Positions 58,326 to 64,000 of a stretch of 64,000 nt of DNA are shown here, one piece after another. The stretch's first letter is position 1. Each line of letters begins with the position of its first letter. The DNA comes from Cheilinus undulatus (taxonomy: Eukaryota; Chordata; Actinopteri; Labriformes; Labridae): assembly GCF_018320785.1 (NCBI RefSeq), contig NC_054873.1, positions 29,912,196 to 29,976,195 of the forward strand. The letters are read 5' to 3'. Below the pieces are notes generated by a model. The model made no database searches. It worked only from the letters and a program-made list of their open reading frames with translations, and was not told where the DNA came from. The position numbers were made by a program, and so were the translations under genes.

Positions 58326-59155
58326 TCAGACTCCATGTCCCCAGCCTCGTCCAGGATGCACAAGAAGTTCTTCTGGCGGTGGGAGTTGAAGACCTCCAGA
58401 CAGGGGCTTCCACAGGGGTTCCCAGTTCTTCTGCACTACACGTTTAGGTTTACCAGGTCTGTCCGTGTGGCTCCCCCGCCATCTGATCCAACTCACCACC
58501 AAATGGTGATCAGTTGACAGCTCCACTCCTCTCTTCTTCCGAGTGTCCAAAACACACGGCCGCAGATCTGACGAAACAACAACAAAGTTGATCATCTGTC
58601 TTTGGCCTGGGGTGCTCTGGTACCAAGTACACTTATGTGCATCCCTCTGTTCAAACATGGTGTTCTTTATTGACAGTCCATGGTTTGCACAGAGGTCCAA
58701 TAACAAAGCACCACTCAGGTTCAGATAAGCCAGGCCATTACTCCCAGTCATACCCCTCCAGGTGTCTCCGTCATTGCCCACATGGGCATTGAAGTCTCCC
58801 AGTATGACAAAGGAGTCCCCAGGAGGCACCCTTTCCAGGACACAACCAAGAGACTCCAAGAAGGCCGGATACTTTGAACTGCTGTAAGGTGCATATGCAC
58901 CTACAACAGTCAGAGCTTTCCTCCCCGCAACCTGAAGCTGCAGGGAGGCAACCCTCCTGTGCACAGGGGAAAACTCCAACACAAAGGCTGCCAGCTGGGG
59001 GCTTGTGAGTATCCCCACACCCGCCCACCGCCTCTCACCCTGGGCAACTCCGGAGTAAAAGAAAGTCCAGAGCTGATGCTGTGCATGGAGGAGGGCCAAA
59101 GTATATTTAGCTGGTAACGCTCCACTTCCTGCACCAGCTCCTGCTCCTTCCCCAC
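58326..59155 (-). pseudogene. Rex3 APE-type endonuclease domain
   Basis: An open 257-codon stretch with the fold landmarks [20 protein letters not shown] (metal/catalytic loop), HKCTWYQ and TDHHLVV (catalytic SDH region, here TDH). In Rex3 it nicks target DNA ahead of reverse transcription. The usual D in QIDFVVVSSD-like context reads MINFVVV, a change in a normally conserved position. The frame breaks after 58326 toward the RT part. Confidence 0.8.
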
Positions 59156-59689
59156 CAGAGAGGTGATGTTCCTAGAACCAGTCCATGTTGCCCGGGGACA
59201 GTACTCCTGGGCCTCCGCCCTTGCCTGCCTCGGAAATATATTTTTTTTAATGTGATTTTCAAAACACTGAATTATTCAGTGTTTATCAAGTACCTTCTGA
59301 ATGAATCAGCTGTGTTTTAGATAGATATCCAGATGTTTTTAATTTTAATATTCTGGTTGATTTTTCTTTTAACAAACATGTTGCACAGATAAAGTAAGTG
59401 TATACCTGTGTGTTTTAAGAAGGGAGCTGTCATTACAACCTCAGGATCAGAGTGTTTTGTTGACGTGTCAGCACACACTCAGCTGACAGAATCCGCCAGC
59501 ACAACCAGAATCTGCAATCTTTATCTGTAACCTTCAACGGATATTGATATTGACACTCAGGTCAGGTGATTAAATCATATTAGAGGATTGTCATTTTTCA
59601 CATTGCTGTTAACAAGGGTTCTGTATTCAAAGTGGTGCTTGTGAATCCTGCATTATTCTGTGGAGACACATGGGATCCATATGCCAATG

Positions 59690-59995
59690 ACAGACTATAA
59701 AACATGGGCGTAGTTACAGTAACTTGATCCAAGTTGTGAGGCCCATAGAGGTTGACTTCCATATTGGAACAACTGCCTCCCTTTTGGTGAATCTAGAAAC
59801 AGGCCTTATACCACATCTGTTAGTCAAATATCCCAAGCCCCAATTAACGACTAGTCTCTGAATCAGACTGTATAAGTTTATTTTTATTGTTATAACAGGT
59901 ACTCTTATAAGGGCCTTTATGAAGTTTCCTTAGTTTTATCAGTGAGCCTTAAGTGGACATTCAGAGAACTGCAGTTTTTTGCACTCTGTTTTGGT
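59690..59995. repeat. Third, decayed copy of the 19/26-kb dispersed repeat
   Basis: The words CTTAAGTGGACATTC, GCAGTTTTTTGCACTCTG and AACTTGATCCAAGTTGTGAG follow the order and spacing seen at 26560-26720, but with many changes. Orientation is that of the 26-kb copy read on the + strand. Confidence 0.4.
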
Positions 59996-61500
59996 CGTGT
60001 GGAGGATGTCACTTGTTTCCAATAAACACAAACCTCAGCAGGGGTCAGAGGTCAAAGGTTACGGGACAGAGGTGCAGTGACCCCTTCACAGCAGGACGAT
60101 TACTCTATAGAAATGTAATTCTTTCTGCAGTGTGGGTCCTGTGTTAGTAGCCCAACCCATCCCCCCACTGTTGTCACCACTTATAGAGAAAGTAAGACTT
60201 GGCTAGAAAACTTCCACATCAAAACATAAACAGAATATTGAGGAGGATCATTAAAGAATGCTGTGAGGATCTTTCAGTTTGCTGCAATCTTATCGGCCAT
60301 TGTGGATCTTTTATTTTTGCCGATTTGTCTTTTCAAATACATTTTATTAAAATAAAAATCTTATTGTTTTGATTCTAACAGTTACTTGTAAAAAATGTTT
60401 GACACTGTAAAGGTGAAAATGTCTGTTCATGCAATCTGCTCCAACTATCCTGATATGACACCTGCCCTGCCTGAGTTGTTTAAGATATTTAAAAAACAGA
60501 GAAATCATTAATTTTCTTGTTTGGTGTCTTTTTCTCTTTTGTAGCCCATAAAGAGGCATCAGTACATTTCAGTCATTTTTCAGAAATAAACGAGCTAAAA
60601 ACTCCACACAGGAGTTTTAAAAGAAAGTAAAAAATAATCTAAGTAATATCTACCTAATATAGGGCTTTGAATTCTTTTAATCAACAAAAACTGCCCTATA
60701 TTCATGCACTGAAGGTAGAGAAAAAAATTGGGCTGTCAGCCTTAATATGATTAATTAAGGTACATAATTAGCCTAGCTTTTTCTTAATCACATTATCTGC
60801 ATGCTTTATTGTCCCTTTCAGAACACTTTGGCTGAGCCTCTGCAATGTTTCTCTACAGCCACAGAGATTTAAAATAAGTCCACTGTTCCTCTGTGTCACT
60901 TTTCAGTTTAAGAAACTCACAATAAAAAGAAAGAAGTCATCTACACCTTGTGTTATGCAACATTTCACTTCTTTGCTGTTCCTTTTATTCTGTTTAAATT
61001 CATAAAAATGTCCTTTATCTGAGGTGAAGTTAATATCATAAAAATATGTTCAGAGTTCCTCATTTCCATCCTCATCAGCACATCTATTAATCTTAGTTTA
61101 AAACAGAACTAAAATTCAGAGTAAAATCAAGAGTTTTAGAAGCAAAATGGGGAGATTAAACCAGATCAACCACAGAAATTTTGAGGTCTATCACAATCGT
61201 TTTAACCGTTTGACATCCCTAGATAATGGTAATTCAAGACTGAACTCCACAGCTGAGTTTAAAAGTGATAACTAGAACAATAAAAACAAGATTTTTTAAA
61301 AGACTTTTTACTAAATATGTGAACCCGTTAGCTTATGATATGATGAACTTTGAAACTAAAATTGGAAAGAGAATAAAATAAATAAGACAATCAGGCAACT
61401 CATTGTTTTAAATTGAGAAATTATTTATGTGGCATTTTTTCCCACATACACATCAGTTTCCACTGTGATAGTTCGACAGTTACCACAGACAGTTTCCAGT
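59996..61500. other. Intergenic AT-rich DNA
   Basis: Nothing recognised beyond A/T-rich tracts and chance ORFs. Lies between the rfx4 3' end and the Rex3 copy. Confidence 0.5.
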
Positions 61501-61503
61501 GCT

Positions 61504-62430
61504 TTTATTTACAGAAAAGTGACTAGATTCCATGTTACTGTACACTTTGATATTTCCCTTTTTTTAATAAATACCCATAGGGTAATAGGTCCTCAGTAGC
61601 TTTGAGTGCATTATAAAACACACAACCCTAGGTTAATGCGTCTCTTACTAACCATACAAAACAGAGAAAACAAAGTACCAATTGTAACATAGAAAATAAA
61701 GGATACACCATGTTACAAAGTTACAGAATACATACTTTATATATATATTTATATTTACATTGTACAGTTTTTTTGAGTCACAGCATTCAATCATTAAAAA
61801 AACTCAAAATAAAGACACCTAAACACAGCACTCAGGAGTTTGTGTCTTTCAGTGTTTTGCTTTGTACCACAGTGTGTACCTGGTGTCCTAAAAGAACATT
61901 AAGGCAGTACAGTTCATCCACAATCTGCAGCAAACTAATGTGCTTTGACAAGCCCACGATGAGATGCTGCTCTCTGCAGAGTGACAAGAGGAGACAGCCA
62001 TGTCACTGAGATTGTAAAGGAGTCAGTGACAGCTACCAGCGTGCAGATCTTGCAGTCATAAAACAGACTGATGCTGCGTGCTCTCACGTGGAGACAGAGG
62101 AGGGAAACTGGCAAAGGAGTACATTCCTTAAAGCAAAGGCACAGCTTGGCAGCAGCATTGCACTCATGATTTTGCTGCATGTTGTGACAATCTACATGAT
62201 TCAAACTGAAATTTTTACCCCAGCAGTGAATTAAGACATTGATTGTTGAAATTTCACTAAACCTCTGCACAAACTATACAACAATCAGCAGGGTATTCTC
62301 AAATTGTCAGTACATCCTCACCATGATTCCTAATATCTTGCATTGGTACGCCTCACTATCTGCTCCTCCTTTTTTGACTTAAATGATTGGAAATGTTCAA
62401 AAACTTTGCATTTGGCAGGAAGGTCTCCAG
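61504..62430 (-). other. Probable rfx4 3' UTR with polyadenylation signal
   Basis: From the rfx4 stop codon (62433-62431) the - strand runs about 925 nt to TTTATT (AATAAA on the - strand) at 61504-61509. There is no long ORF and no repeat in between. The end is inferred from the signal only; a longer UTR is possible. Confidence 0.4.
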
Positions 62431-62703
62431 TTATTTGGCCCAGCCGGTGGTGGCCTCTCCATTAATGTAGGCAAAGCCAGGGAAATGCTGCGAGTGTTCA
62501 TACTCTGAGTTCCTGCGTGAGCCCAGAGGAGAATACATGTCTCCAGAGGTGGCATAACGGGATGAATGCATAGGTGGGCTGGTGTAACAGCTGTTAGCTG
62601 GGGACACGTCTGGCCACCGAGGGGCAACAGGTGCAGGGTGCAACCGAGGAGTGCTGCCCATCAAGCAGGGCTCCATGCGAGACATCTGGCCATTCAGCTG
62701 GTA
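62431..62703 (-). CDS. rfx4: RFX4 transcription factor, last coding exon (partial gene)
   Basis: RFX4 is a winged-helix transcription factor that binds X-boxes and controls ciliary and neural-tube development. Only the C-terminal exon lies in the window: 90 codons in phase 0 after the acceptor CCATAG (62704-62706), ending in TAA. It reads [36 protein letters not shown], then [14 protein letters not shown] and [17 protein letters not shown]. The last part matches the distinctive end of vertebrate RFX4 almost residue for residue. DNA-binding and dimerisation domains are encoded upstream, beyond 64000. The gene runs in the same direction as ric8b, as in human. Confidence 0.95.
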   Translation of the reverse strand, partial: YQLNGQMSRMEPCLMGSTPRLHPAPVAPRWPDVSPANSCYTSPPMHSSRYATSGDMYSPLGSRRNSEYEHSQHFPGFAYINGEATTGWAK

Positions 62704-63421
62704 CTATGGAAAAGAGAAAGGAGAGGACACAAGTTAGAGATCTAGTTATTCATGAAACAAACAAAAAATAAACAGGTGAAGAAGAGGACATAAGTTGGGG
62801 ATCTAGTTATTAACAAGACAGGCAAAAATAAATGATGAACTGGTAAAGCTTCAGGAAATTATCTGCCCTATCATAATTTTGTGCCAACACCTCACCTTGT
62901 TCCAATTTTGAAAACAGTACTGTTTGTTATTGACCTACTTAAAAATCAGAGTACTGATGTCTGTTTTAAGATTTGGACTTCTATTTCATTTTACATATCA
63001 TATATGTGAACTTTTATTGTGCTTTGTAAATTTTCTATGCATTGTGTTGTCTTTCATCTGGATCTAGAGTATGTAATGAAAGTCTGGATTGAACTTAAAT
63101 GTGTTTTAAAATCCAAACATTTTCAGTTTTCTATTATAGAGACTGAGAAAAAACATCCAATTAATACATTTAAGTAAGTAGAATAATTTCACGTCTCATG
63201 TTTGCATGAAAATAGATCAATAAAGACAAAGGATTTCTGAATGTAATAAGAGCTTTCCAAATTCTTCTACTGTAAGCAATGAAATGTTAAACAGGATGCT
63301 GATATGAAAAAAAAAACTCTTCAACAATGAAGAAATGCTGATACAAATGCAATTAAAGCGTATCTTTCAATTCGACAGGGGGGCCGGAAAATCTAAAAAA
63401 TCGAAATCTAATCTTTTTTCT

Positions 63422-63459
<38 letters not shown>

Positions 63460-64000
63460 TAAATTTCCAGAGGATTTTTTAAAAATAAATTTTTCAATAA
63501 TTCTGTCTTTATTTATAGAAAAGAACAGTGACAGAGCCGGAAACAGGGATGAAAGAGTGAGGGGGATACATGTGGGTGAGGAGCCACAGGCCAGACCTGA
63601 GCCCAGGACAGACAGGTGCTTCTAAACCACTTGGCCATCTACGCCCCAAAATTGTTATTTTCATTCTGATTTTTTGGACTGAACATCTACTGAATGTGTA
63701 CTTAGTCACTGAAATACCTTTTTTTGGTTTTCAAGGCAACAGCATTTTTGGAAATGCAATTTATAGTGCAGATTAAGTTTAACTGATTCTAGTTACATTA
63801 CACTTCCTTGACATGTACATTCCCCTGTATGAGTCTGAGAACAATAATGTTGTGACTTAAATCTGACAATTACAGAGGTTCAGCAGAAGTTCTCTGCTGC
63901 TCTTTGTGCTTTTATTCATTCAAGAATTAATAAAAGTCGAACACAGATAAATCAGAAGAGAGCTATGGTGTAAAAATGACTGGGTTTAGTGTGGCTTTGT
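62704..64000 (-). other. rfx4 intron
   Basis: AT-rich intron DNA upstream of the last rfx4 exon. It contains a poly(A) run (about 63429-63457) and a SINE. No further exon is recognised before the window ends. Confidence 0.6.
63505..63648 (-). mobile_element. tRNA-derived SINE in the rfx4 intron
   Basis: On the - strand the head reads GGGGCGTAGATGGCCAAGTG then GTTTAGAAGCACC, a tRNA-like 5' end. The body has CCCTCACTCTTTCATCCCTG then TTTCC, and the tail has AATAAAG. The body resembles that of the SINE at 24 kb. The B-box is decayed. Confidence 0.65.

Larger units (their letters stand above)
55756..59228 (-). mobile_element. Rex3: Rex3 retrotransposon copy, near full-length, decayed and interrupted
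   Basis: Read down the - strand, the N-terminal part at 59217-58326 is an APE endonuclease ([46 protein letters not shown]). The linker (58222-57768) follows, then RT pieces (57799-56958: NYQGITLLSL, LFVDDVVLLAS where FADD is usual, EFKYFGV). The C-terminal part (about 56330-55760: DRVRSSDIRE, ERSQLRWLG) ends early. Frames are broken repeatedly and motif C reads FVDD. An L1 3' end at about 56319-56960 splits it. Compared with the 11-kb copy it keeps the endonuclease but is much older. Confidence 0.9.

Overview
The window is teleost fish nuclear DNA. The evidence is intron-split vertebrate genes with GT/AG junctions, plus a typical ray-finned-fish repeat load: a Rex3 retrotransposon, L1-type LINEs, a Tc1-like transposon, a Merlin fragment, hAT-like MITEs and tRNA-derived SINEs. 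The species cannot be told from the sequence.

Three real genes lie in the right-hand half. A SIRT3-class sirtuin is on the + strand (coding exons 32406-38307, seven exons, 438 residues, all phases compatible). Running toward it on the - strand is ric8b (54017 down to 41104, ten exons, 540 residues), the chaperone/exchange factor for G-protein alpha subunits. Upstream of ric8b on the same strand is the last coding exon of rfx4 (62703-62431). The order rfx4 then ric8b is that of human 12q23.3. Mammals have no sirtuin there; mammalian SIRT3 lies tail-to-tail with RIC8A on 11p15.5. The sirtuin here is therefore best read as the SIRT3 paralogue on the RIC8B side of an ancient duplication (the lineage called SIRT3.2), not as the orthologue of human SIRT3. 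A promoter-like cluster near 20.85-20.91 kb and a phase-matched upstream exon at 21258-21363 may be its 5' end, about 11 kb upstream.

The left 14 kb is repeat-dense. Positions 1-3732 hold a tandem satellite of about 520 bp per unit. Positions 3733-6211 hold a second, higher-order tandem array of about 786 bp per unit. The array borders a decayed - strand LINE that has an N-terminal zinc finger, a reverse transcriptase and a restriction-like endonuclease (6212-10545). A 1.02 kb TIR element is nested in that LINE. From 10850 to 13800 there is a three-level nest: a MITE-like/minisatellite repeat holds a truncated L1, which holds a nearly intact 5'-truncated Rex3 with a clear 13-bp target duplication. 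A Merlin transposase fragment follows at about 14 kb.

Positions 14.4-32 kb are AT-rich non-coding DNA with scattered repeats, an inverted pair of one dispersed repeat (19 kb and 26 kb), a SINE, a degenerate L1 endonuclease fragment (28.8-30 kb) and a few GC-richer blocks that could be regulatory, one with an RFX X-box-like motif. The ric8b introns carry a dead Tc1-like transposon with its own nested insertion (45917-47657) and a 2.1 kb TIR element (48534-50651). Between ric8b and rfx4 sits a second, decayed Rex3 copy on the - strand that an L1 3' end has split.
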